Shown here one piece after another: positions 63,970 to 64,000 of a DNA stretch of 64,000 nucleotides. Numbering within the stretch: position 1 is the stretch's first letter; each line of letters opens with the position of its first letter. This stretch comes from Endozoicomonas sp. G2_2 (lineage in GTDB: Bacteria; Pseudomonadota; Gammaproteobacteria; Nevskiales; Salinisphaeraceae), in NCBI RefSeq assembly GCF_017744135.1, contig NZ_JAGHQU010000005.1, forward strand, positions 223,542 through 287,541. The letters are read 5' to 3'. The notes under the pieces are model-generated. The model searched no databases. It was given only the letters and a program-made list of their open reading frames with translations, and was not told the DNA's origin. The translations under genes were made by a program, and so were the position numbers.

Positions 63970-64000
63970 ATGCCCGAGGCTAATCTGCTTTCCCTGTTCT
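63970..64000 (+). CDS. Start of a probable second transposase gene (cut by window end)
   Basis: An ATG at 63970 opens a frame MPEANLLSLF that runs off the end of the window. It follows the junction with the broken IS3 orfA and a short spacer. A transposase of a second insertion sequence is my inference from position; ten residues are not enough to identify it. Confidence 0.35.
   Translation, partial: MPEANLLSLF

Larger units (their letters stand above)
63549..64000 (+). mobile_element. IS3-family insertion sequence, interrupted; nested second insertion likely
   Basis: The element starts at an end not exactly defined (63545-63610) within the SDR gene. It carries an IS3-type orfA at 63615. 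After the A7 tract (63866-63872) the expected orfB frame is closed within a few codons in both shifted frames, and the next sequence reads as the left end of another element whose gene would start at 63970. The right ends are outside the window. Confidence 0.7.

Overview
The window is high-GC bacterial chromosome, and its gene set points to a gammaproteobacterium: PlsB, MlaA, PriA, a PhoP/PhoQ-like pair, TtcA, DusB, Xni, a three-subunit PntAA/AB/B transhydrogenase and an ArgS-SPOR operon. Many proteins have acidic surfaces and DDD/EED runs, which fits a halophilic or marine lineage. A Salinisphaera-like organism is my best guess from general knowledge; the sequence does not prove it. I saw no tRNA, rRNA or CRISPR array.

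Layout. 1-5.5 kb: the end of an unknown gene, then three exported phosphatase-type lipoproteins in a row (PhoD, PhoX/DUF839, PhoD). All three carry a twin-arginine motif and a lipobox. 5.6-9.1 kb: RRM RNA-binding protein, M48 metalloprotease lipoprotein, UvrD helicase. 9.3-11.5 kb: a predicted outer-membrane protein and a prokaryotic glutamate-receptor-type channel with a potassium filter. 11.6-18.3 kb: SPOR protein, ArgS (separated by a long palindromic element), methyltransferase, PriA and a Nudix hydrolase, with DnaA-box-like sites behind PriA. 18.3-26.4 kb: pnt operon, secreted protein, Xni, fructosamine kinase, TtcA, fatty acid desaturase. 26.6-31.5 kb: potassium channel, NlpC/P60 lipoprotein, Ppx/GppA, a second palindromic element, PrfC. 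31.6-35.6 kb: candidate small RNA, membrane protein, acylphosphatase, two cytochromes c, orphan ParB-like protein. 35.7-41.7 kb: an envelope-lipid operon (LPLAT acyltransferase, degenerate SDR, MlaA, kinase-like protein, PlsB). 41.7-47 kb: SppA, PhoQ/PhoP-like pair, small exported proteins. 47-54.7 kb: DUF3080 lipoprotein, an atypical sigma-54-activator-like AAA+ protein, Old Yellow Enzyme, BON lipoprotein, DusB, YIP1 protein, lipid kinase. 54.7-59 kb: acetyl-CoA hydrolase/transferase, MoxR and VWA proteins in one overlapping unit. 59-59.8 kb: a non-coding repeat element with mirrored ends. 59.8-62.1 kb: DUF2914-type membrane protein and LipA. 62.2-64 kb: accessory DNA with two A+T-richer small genes, an SDR broken by an IS3-family element, and what looks like a second insertion sequence cut by the window end.

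The most unusual material is non-coding. Two elements of about 270-290 bp share a core hairpin but have different outer arms, and each pair of arms remains complementary. They sit against the stop or start codons of their neighbours. A separate mirrored-end repeat lies at 59.15-59.77 kb, and a candidate terminated small RNA lies downstream of prfC. Among proteins, the glutamate-receptor channel, the sigma-54-like AAA+ protein without a DNA-binding domain, the orphan ParB and the SDR without its catalytic Tyr/Lys merit a second look.
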